DNA from: Gaiellasilicea sp963791905
GTDB lineage: Bacteria > Actinomycetota > Thermoleophilia > Gaiellales > Gaiellaceae
Assembly (NCBI GenBank): GCA_963791905.1
Contig: CAWBTX010000005.1
Coordinates: 1 to 64,000 of the forward strand
Direction: 5' to 3'
DNA length: 64,000 nucleotides
Position 1 is the stretch's first letter, and each line of letters opens with the position of its first letter. Shown in pieces: positions 27,337 to 35,076 of this stretch. The position numbers were made by a program, and so were the translations under genes. A model generated the notes under the pieces. That model worked only from the letters and a program-made list of their open reading frames with translations. It was not told the DNA's origin and searched no databases.

Positions 27337-27786
27337 GTGGCTCTGATCTGCATCGAGTGCGGCGACACGAGCGAGGACGGTGAAGGCTGGAAGGCCGAGC
27401 TCGCCGTCGTGTTCGAGGACGAGGAGGAGCCGGGCGAGGTTGCTGTCTACTGCCCGCAGTGCTCGGAGCGGGAGTTCGGTAGCCGCTGGGAAGCGTTCCG
27501 CCCACCGCCAACGCCCGCGGCGGTCGCCAAGGCGATCGAGCAGTCGCTCGCAACGGTGCTGACGGTAGACGGCCCTGACCGAAGCGTCGTCCGTCGACAG
27601 CGAGTGCGGGCTGCGGCGCTCGTTTTCGTCCTTGCAGTACCGCCTAAGCGGGAGAGCCGCCCGAAGGCGGCTCTCCGTCTCAGCAAAAGCCTAAGCGGGA
27701 TTGACTACTTGCACTCGACGCTGGGTTTGTCGAACGTGACAGTGGTGTCCCCGTTCGCATTGACGGTGATGTGGCTGACCTGGTGA
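27337..27786 (+). CDS. Small CxxC-pair protein, 3' end uncertain
   Basis: GTG start. The N-terminal ~60 residues read VALICIECGDTSEDGEGWKA ... EVAVYCPQCSEREFGS, a two-knuckle metal-binding pattern found in short actinobacterial proteins of unknown function. The family normally stops within about 100 residues, but this frame runs through a strong hairpin at 27651 and into the opposite-strand gene. The true stop has probably been lost or the frame shifted. A fragment of a second copy lies at 28353-28421. Confidence 0.5.
   Translation: MALICIECGDTSEDGEGWKAELAVVFEDEEEPGEVAVYCPQCSEREFGSRWEAFRPPPTPAAVAKAIEQSLATVLTVDGPDRSVVRRQRVRAAALVFVLAVPPKRESRPKAALRLSKSLSGIDYLHSTLGLSNVTVVSPFALTVMWLTW
27651..27676. 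terminator. Perfect 11-bp hairpin between convergent genes
   Basis: GGAGAGCCGCC (27651-27661), loop CGAA, GGCGGCTCTCC (27666-27676). It is framed by two copies of CCTAAGCGGGA. It could end transcription from both sides. Confidence 0.6.
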
Positions 27787-28184
27787 ATAAGGAGGTTGTT
27801 GCCCGGCCCGGGTCCGATCAGGCGGTAGTTGTTCACGTCCGTTGCCGTGAACTGGCCGTTCTGGAGGCTGCCTTTGAAGGTCCCTTGCGTCACGCCCGTT
27901 GGGTTGTACGCGTCGCCGGTGATGGCCCCCACCAGGCTGCCGCCCTGAGGCTGAAAGTGGTACTTACCCGAGACGTTGTTGCCGTTGACGGTCGATTTCA
28001 ACAGGATGTGTAGGTCGATGGTGCCGGAGACGGTCTCGCCTGCGCCGCCGTTGGCGCAGGGAATGAAATCGCTCCACGAAGTCGTCTGCTTGACGTCGTT
28101 CTGTGTCACCACAGCGGCCGCGACGCCAGCGGTCACCCCGGCGACCACAAGCGTCGCCAGTAGCATCTTGAGGCCTCGAAGCAT
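27705..28184 (-). CDS. Secreted hypothetical protein
   Basis: 159 residues from ATG 28184 with a good ribosome-binding site (GGGGAGGGA). A signal peptide spans ~1-25 (MLRGLKMLLATLVVAGVTAG ...). The mature part is rich in Gly, Asn and Thr with short beta-strand patterns (GETVSGTIDLHILLKSTVNG ... HITVNANGDTTVTF) and two cysteines that could form a disulfide. It looks like a small secreted beta protein. No family is recognised with certainty. Confidence 0.65.
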   Translation of the reverse strand: MLRGLKMLLATLVVAGVTAGVAAAVVTQNDVKQTTSWSDFIPCANGGAGETVSGTIDLHILLKSTVNGNNVSGKYHFQPQGGSLVGAITGDAYNPTGVTQGTFKGSLQNGQFTATDVNNYRLIGPGPGNNLLIHQVSHITVNANGDTTVTFDKPSVECK

Positions 28185-28352
28185 GTTTCCCTCCCCTATG
28201 GATGGGACCCCCGTGTGTATCCCACAGGCGGGGATACGCGTGCGAGCGAGTCTTCGTGGTATCCCGCTCGGCGTCAAGCCCCGGTCCATCGAGACCACTT
28301 TGATGCGCTTGTAGCATGCCTGGCTGACGCGCCGCCTTAGCCGCCGCGGGCC

Positions 28353-28421
28353 GAGACGGAGCCGGACGAGGTCGCGGTCTTCTGCCCTGAGTGCTGGTCG
28401 CGTGAGTTCAGCGACGCGTGA
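28353..28421 (+). pseudogene. Tail fragment of the CxxC-pair protein
   Basis: 23 codons read ETEPDEVAVFCPECWSREFS then DA and stop at 28419. They match the end of the domain at 27337 (EEEPGEVAVYCPQCSEREF). The 5' part is gone. The fragment ends 12 bp before the IS481 left end, so it shows an old duplication in this zone. Confidence 0.55.
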
Positions 28422-28730
28422 TCGCCGGCTAGCTGTAGTTCCTAGCCTCGTTGTTCAGTTCGGCAAGGCGGGCGCCGGGCGGTTTGTGGCTGAGGCTGCC
28501 GTGTGGGCGGTTCCAGTTGTAGTGGCGAAGCCAGTCGGTGAGCAAGCGGGTGCGTTCGTCGCTGTCGCCGTAGAGGCGTCCGTAGGCCCAGCCACGCAGG
28601 AGCGTCTGGATGAAGCGCTCTGCCTTGCCGTTGGTGCGCGGCCGATACGGGCGCGTGCGCAGGTGGCGCAGCCCGAGCCGGCTGCAGGCCTCGGCGTGCG
28701 AGCGCGAGCGGTAAGCGGCACCGTTGTCGG

Positions 28731-28954
28731 GCCATGAAACTGCTCGTCCGACCCCGTCCCGAGCATGGTGCTTCCGGGACAAAGGGGTGTCGAAGGGAGA
28801 CGCGGACGGGCAGGCCGATCTAACCGATGAGCTGCGAGCTCGACGTTGTTCGTGGCCGCCCCTGCGACTCGACCCGGTGTGCCGAGAGCACGAATCCGTC
28901 CCTGTCGTGTGTCCCGCCGCGCTCCCGCTCAGTTCGTTACGAAGGGAGGCGCGC
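28731..28954 (+). ncRNA. Candidate bridge RNA region of the IS110 element
   Basis: IS110-group elements encode, in the non-coding end before the recombinase, a bridge RNA that pairs with target and donor DNA. This 224-bp region has a 5' hairpin at 28756-28780 (GTCCCG ... CGGGAC with an inner AGC/GCT). It also has a stretch CGTTGT (28844-28849) that matches the target flank CCGTTGTCGG. The loops cannot be assigned by eye. Confidence 0.35.
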
Positions 28955-30220
28955 ATGCGCTGGTTCGGGTTGGACGTGCACCGGGACTTCTGCGAGGTCG
29001 CGGTCGCCGAGGAGGACGGTGTCCGTTCGGCAGGGCGGATCGCCACGCGGGTGCCGACGCTGGAGCTGTTCGCGCAGAGCTTGCTTCAAAGCGACGTGGT
29101 GGCGCTCGAGGCGACGACCGGCGCCGACACGATCGTCTCAGTGCTCGAGCGCCACGGGATCCGGGTCGTGGTCGCCAACACGCGCAAGCTCAAATCGATC
29201 ACCGAGGCCAGGGCCAAGACCGACCGCCTCGACGCCCGCACGCTCGCGCGCCTTGCAGCCTCGGGCCTGATCGACGAGGTGTGGACGCCCGACGAGCGCA
29301 CACGGGCTCTGCGGCGGCTGACCAACCGCCGTGAGCGGCTCGTGCGCGCCCGCACGCGCGCGAAGAATGAGGCGCATGGGGTCTTGGCGCGCACCCTCTG
29401 CGAGCGCCCGCCGGTCACGGACGCGTTCGGGAAGGGAGGGCGGCAGTGGTTGGCAGCACTCGAGCTGCCCGCCGACGAGCGGCTCACCCTCGACGGCTGT
29501 CTGCGCCAGGTCGACTTCTTGGACGTCGAGGTCGCTGCTCTCGACGGCGAGATCGCCAAGCAGGCGCTCGACTGGCCGGAGGTGTTGCGGCTGATGAGCA
29601 TCCCTGGGGTCAACGTGCAGACGGCGGTCACCTTCATGGCCTCGATCGGCGACATCAGCCGCTTCTCCTCGCCGCGCAAGCTCGTCAGCTACCTCGGCCT
29701 CGACCCACGGGTGCGCCAGTCGGGAAGCGGACCTACCCGACACGGCCATATCTCCAAGGCCGGCGCCTCCGAGGCCCGGCACATGCTCGGCGAGGTCGCC
29801 TGGAAGGTGATGCTGACCCCCGGCCCCCTGCGTGCCTTCTTCGAGCGAGTGCGTGCACGGCGTGGGCCGCAGATCGCAGCGACGGCGACCGCGCGCAAGC
29901 TCGTCGTCCTCTTCTGGCACCTGCTTACCCGGGAGGAGGACTACGCCTTCGCTCGCCCGGCAATGACGCGCTACAAGGTCCGCCGACTCGAGCTCCTCGC
30001 CGGCGCTCCGCCTCAGAAGGGTCGCAAGGGGATCGCCGGCAACAAGTCGAAGGCGCTGTACGAAGCCGAGCGCGAGCTCTCCCGTCAGGCCGAGGCGGCC
30101 TACCGGCGCCTCGTCAGCGACTGGCGCTCGAGCGGTCCGCAAAAGGCGGGTGCGGGCGCGACACCGGGGCGCGCATCTTCTGGGCCCTCAAAGGGCAAAG
30201 CCGCGCGGCAGACTCCGTAA
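28955..30220 (+). CDS. IS110-family transposase
   Basis: 421 residues from ATG 28955 with GAAGGGAGG upstream. The N-terminal RuvC-like DEDD domain starts MRWFGLDVHRDFCEVAV, with VALEATTGADTIV and KTDRLDARTLARL as further acidic boxes. The C-terminal transposase_20 domain has IPGVNVQTAVTFMASIGD ... LVSYLGLDPRVRQSG ... GHISKAGASEARHML, including the conserved serine region. The frame is complete and undamaged, so this copy may be active. The 40-residue tail (GGAG-rich, basic) is not conserved. Confidence 0.92.
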   Translation: MRWFGLDVHRDFCEVAVAEEDGVRSAGRIATRVPTLELFAQSLLQSDVVALEATTGADTIVSVLERHGIRVVVANTRKLKSITEARAKTDRLDARTLARLAASGLIDEVWTPDERTRALRRLTNRRERLVRARTRAKNEAHGVLARTLCERPPVTDAFGKGGRQWLAALELPADERLTLDGCLRQVDFLDVEVAALDGEIAKQALDWPEVLRLMSIPGVNVQTAVTFMASIGDISRFSSPRKLVSYLGLDPRVRQSGSGPTRHGHISKAGASEARHMLGEVAWKVMLTPGPLRAFFERVRARRGPQIAATATARKLVVLFWHLLTREEDYAFARPAMTRYKVRRLELLAGAPPQKGRKGIAGNKSKALYEAERELSRQAEAAYRRLVSDWRSSGPQKAGAGATPGRASSGPSKGKAARQTP

Positions 30221-30474
30221 GCCCCTTCGGTCTGCGCTTCGCTACGTCAGTCACCCGCACCCGACGAAAGGATCCCATCCGCCGCAGCCATCGTCCACTT
30301 GACTTTCATCCGTCGGTCATCACCCGCTCGACCTGCATGCCGTGGCGGCGGTACCAGCCGACGGCGCGCTCGAGGAAGCCGGCGCGCTCTCGCCGCGCTC
30401 GTCGGCGAGCACCTCACAGTAGGCGAGCCGGGTGGCGTCGTTGGACCGCCCCCGCTCCGGTGGACAGCGGTTGG

Positions 30475-31350
30475 TTAGGCGGCTTGGTGCTCTTCCTCTT
30501 TCATCTTCTCGTAGTCGATCGGCGACCGGTAGTCGAGCGTGGAGTGGAGCCTGAGCGGGTTGTAGAAAGTCTCGATGTAGTCGAAGACGGCAGTGCGTGC
30601 TTCGGCGCGGCTGCGCAGAGCGCGGCGGCGGAGCAGGTCCTTGGTGAGTGAGGCGAAGAAGCTGTCGGCGACGGCGTTGTCGTGAGCGGACGTAGAGCCC
30701 ATCGAGATCTCGATGCCGGCTTCGCGGCAGCTCTCGCCGAAGAGCAGCGAGACGTACTGCGAGCCCTGGTCGGAGTGATGGACGAGACCCGGTCCTGGCC
30801 GTCGGCGTGCGACCGCCATCTCGAGGGCGTCGACGACGAGCTCCGCGCGAAGGTCGTCGCGCATGGACCAGCCGACGGCTCGGCGGGAGAAACAGTCGAC
30901 GACAGCCGCGAGGTAGAGCCAGCCGGCCGCGGTCGGGATGTACTTGATGTCTGCGACCCAAAGCTGGTTCGGCTGCGTGGGCACGAAGTCGCGACCGACA
31001 AGGTCGGCAGCGGCTCGTACCCCGGCGACACGGATCGTCGTCCTCGCCCGCTTTCGCGGCACCGACCCCGACAGCCGCTCCGCTCGCATCAGCCGCTCCA
31101 CTCGCTTGCGGCCCACAAAAACGCCTTGCTGACGAAGCGCGGCGTGGACTCGGCGAGCGCCGTACGTGCGGCGGCTCTCTCGGTGGATCGTTGCGACTCG
31201 GTCGCTGAGCCAAGCATCCGCGAGAGCGCGATCTGAGGGTGGGCGTCGCTCCCAGGCGTGGAAGCCCGAGCGGGAGACGCCAAGCAACCGACACATCAGC
31301 GAGATCGAGTGGTTGGCCTTCTCCGCCGCGATGAACCGAAACAGGCTCAC
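30475..31350 (-). CDS. IS3 transposase OrfB
   Basis: 291 residues from GTG 31350 (VSLFRFIAAEKANHSISLMC). An HTH_21-like part is followed by the rve integrase core with first acid in LWVADIKYIPT and second in HHSDQGSQYVS. The third acidic position, normally glutamate in DNAxAESF, reads DNAVADSF, so it is aspartate. That change may weaken or abolish activity. OrfB overlaps the natural OrfA stop (GTGA), as expected for programmed frameshifting to OrfAB. Confidence 0.88.
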   Translation of the reverse strand: MSLFRFIAAEKANHSISLMCRLLGVSRSGFHAWERRPPSDRALADAWLSDRVATIHRESRRTYGARRVHAALRQQGVFVGRKRVERLMRAERLSGSVPRKRARTTIRVAGVRAAADLVGRDFVPTQPNQLWVADIKYIPTAAGWLYLAAVVDCFSRRAVGWSMRDDLRAELVVDALEMAVARRRPGPGLVHHSDQGSQYVSLLFGESCREAGIEISMGSTSAHDNAVADSFFASLTKDLLRRRALRSRAEARTAVFDYIETFYNPLRLHSTLDYRSPIDYEKMKEEEHQAA

Positions 31351-31390
31351 CGCGTCTCGCTCTCCATCACGAAGAAGGCCGCGGCTTTTT

Positions 31391-31648
31391 TCAAGATCTC
31401 CGCTCCTGCTCGAGCAGGAGCACCCGCCGGCGGAGCTCGCGCAGCTCCTCGCGCTCGTCACCGGTCAGGCCGTCGCGCTCACCGCGCTCGATCTGCGCCT
31501 GCTGCACCCACAGCCGCAGCGACTCCCGCGAGACGCCGAGATCGCCGGCGATCTCTCCCAGGGTGCGGTCGGTCCGAGCGTAGAGCGCCACAGCCTCACG
31601 CCGGAACTCGGGCGGATACGGCTTTCGGTATTTCGGCTTCCTTGGCAT
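31391..31648 (-). CDS. IS3 OrfA (helix-turn-helix), frameshifted tail
   Basis: 85 residues from ATG 31648: MPRKPKYRKPYPPEFRREAV, then an HTH (TLGEIAGDLGVSRESLRLWV) and a leucine-zipper-like end (ELRELRRRVLLLEQER). The normal continuation EILKKAAAFFVMESETR is present in the next frame down to 31348, so one base is missing near 31398. The protein binds the inverted repeats and is fused to OrfB in the active transposase. Confidence 0.75.
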   Translation of the reverse strand: MPRKPKYRKPYPPEFRREAVALYARTDRTLGEIAGDLGVSRESLRLWVQQAQIERGERDGLTGDEREELRELRRRVLLLEQERRS

Positions 31649-31952
31649 GGCCGGACAGCCTCTCTGCCGGGCCAGATAGCCCAGCGCTCGGCTGTCCACG
31701 AAACCGGGGGCATTCCACGTCGACGCAGACGTGCACGAACTCCCAGCCATGCTGGAAGCGCCGCTGCTGCCAGCCCGCCTGCGAGCTCTGGCCAAAGACC
31801 CGGTGGCCGGGGCGAGCGATCCGGCCGAGCTTCTTGGAGCCTCATCCGGGGACCTCCTTGAGTCTGGGTGGCTTCGACACCCCCAGCCTCCAAGGAGGCC
31901 CGGATGAACAACCTGCTTAGGAACTACAGCTAGCTCTCGCTGCGAGACGGCT

Positions 31953-31980
31953 CGTTCTGTCCTAACAGTCCACGCTGCTC
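31953..31980 (+). repeat. 28-bp direct repeat, copy 1
   Basis: CGTTCTGTCCTAACAGTCCA then CGCTGCTC. A second copy at 32679-32706 differs at three positions. The two copies frame the GNAT gene, and both are preceded by a GCTAGC hexamer 9-19 bp upstream. Confidence 0.55.
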
Positions 31981-32084
31981 AGCGCGGTAGGCCCTCCGAG
32001 CGATGTCAGGCGAGAGCCGCTGGCCTAGGCGGCGGTTCGTACGACCCTCTTGCGTCGGCTTGGTCGCAGCGGTAAGAACGGTGC

Positions 32085-32663
32085 GTGTCCAGCGAGTTCG
32101 TTGTCGTCCCGGCCAGAGCCGAACGCTTCGACGACGTCGTCGCTGTTCTCGGCTGCGAGGAAGGCACGCCGTGCTGCTGTCAGTACTGGCGGATGACCTC
32201 CGGCGAATACAGCCGTTCGTCGCTTGAACTCCGCCGTGAGGCGTTGCGCTCGCAGCTCGCGGAGTCGCCTCCGGGCGGCATGCTCGCCTACTTGGACGGT
32301 GAGCCTGTTGGCTGGTGCGGGTTCGGGCCGCGGGCGCGCGTCGGCCGACTCGTCCGGTCGCGAACGATCCCGCCGGTCGATGACGTGCCTGTTTGGTCGG
32401 TCTACTGCTTCACCGTGCGGGTCGGCTTTCGCCGGCGCGGCGTCGCACGAGCGCTCCTTGAGGGGCTGGTCACGCTCGCGAGCGATTGCCACGCGCCCGC
32501 GCTCGAGGCATATCCGGTCGACACGGGCGGCTCGCGGATCCACGGCACGGCCGCGTACGTGGGGACGGTCGGCATGTTCGAGCGGGTCGGCTTCCGGCGG
32601 ATCCTCGAGACGGCGGCGCGAAGCGATCACCGGCCGCGGGTACTGATGCGCCTCGAACTCTAG
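32085..32663 (+). CDS. GNAT-family N-acetyltransferase
   Basis: 192 residues from GTG 32085. The fold markers are MLAYLDGEPVGWCGFGPRA (beta strands), VYCFTVRVGFRRRGVARALL (the acetyl-CoA loop R/QxxGxG/A), and AYVGTVGMFERVGFRRI (the C-terminal strand). A cluster of cysteines (EGTPCCCQYW) lies near the N-terminus, a feature of a GNAT subgroup. The substrate is unknown. The gene is framed by 28-bp direct repeats, which suggests it was moved as a unit. Confidence 0.8.
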   Translation: MSSEFVVVPARAERFDDVVAVLGCEEGTPCCCQYWRMTSGEYSRSSLELRREALRSQLAESPPGGMLAYLDGEPVGWCGFGPRARVGRLVRSRTIPPVDDVPVWSVYCFTVRVGFRRRGVARALLEGLVTLASDCHAPALEAYPVDTGGSRIHGTAAYVGTVGMFERVGFRRILETAARSDHRPRVLMRLEL

Positions 32664-32678
32664 GGCTAGCAGCATCCG

Positions 32679-32706
32679 CGTTCTGTCCTAACGCTCCACG
32701 CTACTC
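32679..32706 (+). repeat. 28-bp direct repeat, copy 2
   Basis: CGTTCTGTCCTAACGCTCCA then CGCTACTC, 25 of 28 identical to copy 1, 726 bp away in the same orientation. It follows the GNAT stop by 15 bp. Confidence 0.55.
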
Positions 32707-32902
32707 GCATTGTTTGGGACGACCCATGCACGGTGGACGAGCCGGTGGAAGCGCGGCCGGGGCTCGGTCTATCTGTTCCCGTCGAACGAGACACGCCCAC
32801 CCTGGCAGGACGCGGTGTGCGATCGAGAGCTTCGCGACCAGGGAGCGGCTGCTCTGACGCCGGCCGCGGCGGGAAGAACCGCTGTGGCTCCGCCGTCGGG
32901 TA

Positions 32903-34357
32903 GTGCACATGGGTTGGAGCACGACGCTGCCTGCAGTAGCCGAGCCGACGCCGATGCGGACGGCGTCCAGACTCGCGGACGAGGCGCGCTCCTTCGCGGT
33001 TTTCCTGCACCACTACCCCGAGTTCGACGCTGCACTTCTCGGCGAGCTTCGGGATACGGAGTACGGGCGCCTGGACGCCCAGGACCAGGTCTACCTCGAC
33101 TACACCGGCGGCGGCGTGTTCGCGGACTCGCAGCTCTCCGATCATCTCGACCTGCTGCGACGCACCGTGCTCGGCAACCCACACTCTGTCAACCCGACCT
33201 CGGCGGCGGCGAGTGAGCTGCTCGAGCGTGCGCGGGCGGCGGTGGTGCTCTACTTCAACGCGCCGGCGGAGTACAGGGTCATCTTCACGCCGAACGCGAC
33301 CGGAGCCCTCAAGCTCGTGGGCGAGGCATACCCGTTCGACGGCGGCAGTCGCCTTCTGCTCACCTCCGACAACCACAACTCGGTGAACGGCCTGCGCGAG
33401 TTCGCCCGCGCGTCGGGCGTCGCAACCACGTACGTGCCGAGCACGCCACCGTCGCTGCGCGTGGACGAAGACGAGTTGAGGGCGTGCCTGCGCGTGGCGA
33501 ACCAGGATCGAAGCAACCTGTTCGCCTACCCGGCACAGTCGAACTTCTCGGGCGTTCAGCATCCGCTCGAGTGGATCGCGCTCGCCCAGAGCAACGGCTG
33601 GGACGTGCTCGTCGACGGGGCGGCGTTCGTGCCGTCGAACCGGCTCGACCTCGCCGAGTGGCAGCCGGACTTCGTGGCGATTTCGCTCTACAAGCTGCTC
33701 GGGTACCCAACAGGCGTGGGCTGCCTGCTCGTTCGCGAGCGCGCCTTGGAGCGGCTGCGTCGCCCCTGGTTCGCGGGCGGCACCATCACCGCCGTCAGCG
33801 TGCAGGGCGACTGGCACAAGCCGGCCGACGGCGAGGCCGCGTTCGAGGACGGCACCGTGAACTATCTCGCGCTCCCGGCCGTCGAGCTGGGGCTTCGCTA
33901 CCTCGAGGGGATTGGCATCGACACGATCCACACGCGCGTCCGCTGCCTGACCGCCTGGCTGCTTAACGAACTGGCTGCACTGCGCCACGAGGATGGCGCG
34001 CCCGTGGTGCAGATCCACGGGCCGCAGACGACATACAGGCGCGGCGCAACAATCGCATTCAACTTCCTGAGTCCGGGCGGTCGGCTCGTGGACATCCGGA
34101 TCGTCGACGATCGCGCCGCAGAGTTCGGCATCTCCTTGCGGACCGGCTGCTTCTGCAATCCCGGCGCGACAGAGCACGCCTTCGGTGTCCCGCGCGAGGC
34201 ATTGCTGCGGCTGGCGGAGTCGCCGGCTCTAGGCGATTACGTGCGCGAACTCGGCATCGAGAGCGGCGGCGCGGTTCGCGTCTCGCTCGGCGTGCCGACC
34301 ACCTTCCGCGACGTCCACCGGTTCATGCGCTTCGCGTCTTCGTTCTGCGAAGAGTGA
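32903..34357 (+). CDS. Class V aminotransferase, Mo-cofactor-sulfurase-like
   Basis: 484 residues. A PLP-dependent fold type I enzyme with the Schiff-base lysine K264 in SLYKLLGYPTGVGCLLVR. Other family marks are YLDYTGGGVFADSQL, GNPHSVNPTSAAASELLERA, VIFTPNATGALKLVGEAYPF and the late cysteine in RTGCFCNPGATE. This resembles the cysteine-desulfurase-like domain of molybdenum cofactor sulfurases. The C-terminal MOSC domain is absent, so the role may be another desulfurase or lyase reaction. The frame is intact. GTG (32903) and ATG (32909) are both possible starts. Confidence 0.8.
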   Translation: MHMGWSTTLPAVAEPTPMRTASRLADEARSFAVFLHHYPEFDAALLGELRDTEYGRLDAQDQVYLDYTGGGVFADSQLSDHLDLLRRTVLGNPHSVNPTSAAASELLERARAAVVLYFNAPAEYRVIFTPNATGALKLVGEAYPFDGGSRLLLTSDNHNSVNGLREFARASGVATTYVPSTPPSLRVDEDELRACLRVANQDRSNLFAYPAQSNFSGVQHPLEWIALAQSNGWDVLVDGAAFVPSNRLDLAEWQPDFVAISLYKLLGYPTGVGCLLVRERALERLRRPWFAGGTITAVSVQGDWHKPADGEAAFEDGTVNYLALPAVELGLRYLEGIGIDTIHTRVRCLTAWLLNELAALRHEDGAPVVQIHGPQTTYRRGATIAFNFLSPGGRLVDIRIVDDRAAEFGISLRTGCFCNPGATEHAFGVPREALLRLAESPALGDYVRELGIESGGAVRVSLGVPTTFRDVHRFMRFASSFCEE

Positions 34358-34960
34358 TCGCCTCGAAGAGAGCGGCGGCCGGGAGGCGTGACTCCCAGAC
34401 TAGGCTGAGGTTGCGAGGTCGTGTTCGGGTGCCCCACTGAGACGGCCCAGCTCTACGTCCCGTCGCCGCGGCTGATGCTCCGCCGGCATTGGAAGAGGTC
34501 GGCGAAAAGGAGTGATGCTTAGCCGATGAGCTTTCGACGTGGGCCTTTTCTCGGCGGCCTTTCTGCTATCTCGCCGGTGTGAAGAGCTGGAGTGCGGTGA
34601 CGGTCTCGATCGTCAGTTGCACGAAGGTGCTGTCGCAGGCGGTGTCACCCTTGTCTTCGACCACGACGTAGAGCGTCTCGCCGGCCGCGTCAGACGGCTG
34701 CCCAGGCCCTGCTATGGCGATTCCAGGCGGCAGCGGGGCCTCGCGGCCGGAGGGTCGGCGAGGGCTGAGTTGACTTTCACGACCTCCCCGTTCGACCATA
34801 CGTCTGTCGCACACCGCGGGAGGTCCGCTTGGGCTCCCCATGCGTCAAGTTCTGCGTCAAGTACGGCACGGCGTAACGCGGCATCCATCTGGCCACGAGC
34901 CATCCCGTATCCCGCTCAGGATGCCGGTTCGGCCCGCTGGACGACGCTGGCCACATTGCT
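34358..34960. other. Right end of the first element, eroded
   Basis: No intact gene. A broken minus-strand reading at ~34566-34903 shows MDAALRRAVLDAELDAWGAQ and, in another frame, GETLYVVVEDKGDTACDSTF. It may be a small decayed protein. Two GCGTCAAG repeats at 34842-34849 and 34854-34861 mirror those at the left end. Confidence 0.4.
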
Positions 34961-35001
34961 CGTAATGAAGGGGTCCGCGGTTCGAATCCGCGCGTCGGCT
35001 C
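34961..35001 (+). repeat. Second copy of the tRNA-Thr 3' end (right attachment site)
   Basis: 41 nt are identical to positions 1-41, from the anticodon CGT to one base past the discriminator. The bases upstream (CATTG before CTCGTAA) cannot pair with the anticodon stem strand TGAAG, so only the tRNA 3' part is present. This is what an integration crossover inside a tRNA leaves at the far end. It puts the first element at about 35 kb. Confidence 0.8.
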
Positions 35002-35076
35002 CTCGAAAGGCCCGCTCAGACCGTGTTTCGATAGATCCGGCACGCCGCTCGGCCCCGAGTCGAGCCCAGGCGGCGC

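Larger units (their letters stand above)
28731..30311 (+). mobile_element. IS110-family element inserted in the IS481 transposase
   Basis: The ends are set by where the IS481 reading stops and resumes. GTCGG is present at both junctions (28726-28730 and 30312-30316), so the shared core is up to 5 bp. Length is about 1.58 kb. There are no terminal inverted repeats, as usual for IS110. The left non-coding end is 224 bp and the right 91 bp, a layout typical of the IS110 group. Confidence 0.75.
30442..31716 (-). mobile_element. IS3-family element inserted in the IS481 relic
   Basis: Imperfect 25-bp terminal inverted repeats: TGGACCGCCCCCG ... GTGGACA (30442-30466) and its counterpart TGTCCAC ... 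CGGGGGCATTCCA (31692-31716), about 19 of 25 matching. The 3-bp target duplication CGT lies at 30439-30441 and 31717-31719. Two overlapping frames are carried on the minus strand. Removing the element restores the reading VCVDDATRLAYCE of the IS481 transposase. Confidence 0.85.
28429..31835 (-). pseudogene. IS481 transposase, three pieces
   Basis: Read on the minus strand, the pieces join into one DDE transposase: KKLGRIARPGHRVFGQ ... FVHVCVD (31835-31717), DATRLAYCEVLADERGES ... YRRHGMQVERVMTD (30441-30312, with a small frame slip), and NGAAYRSRSHAEACSRLG ... YRPRTNGKAERFIQTLL ... LNNEARNYS (28730-28429). The joins fall exactly at the ends of the inserted IS3 and IS110. The rve core is preserved but the N-terminal ~120 residues are missing. 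Not functional. Confidence 0.8.
28434..31928 (-). mobile_element. IS481-family relic, split by two other insertion sequences
   Basis: Terminal inverted repeats TGTAGTTCCTA (28434-28444) and TAGGAACTACA (31918-31928) are flanked by a 6-bp target duplication GCTAGC (28428-28433 and 31929-31934). Only about 640 bp belong to the IS481 itself: 28434-28730, 30312-30441 and 31717-31928. The rest is an IS110 and an IS3 element. The transposase N-terminus with its helix-turn-helix is missing, so an internal deletion also occurred. Confidence 0.8.

Noticed and set aside
31953..32706. Integron gene cassette around the GNAT gene
   Set aside because: The repeats lack the RYYYAAC/GTTRRRY core sites and the inner inverted symmetry of attC.
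34777..35043. Minus-strand frame with GFEPRTPSLR and similar frames at 5 and 41459
   Set aside because: These are translations of the tRNA 3' end and its repeats, a well-known false-ORF pattern.
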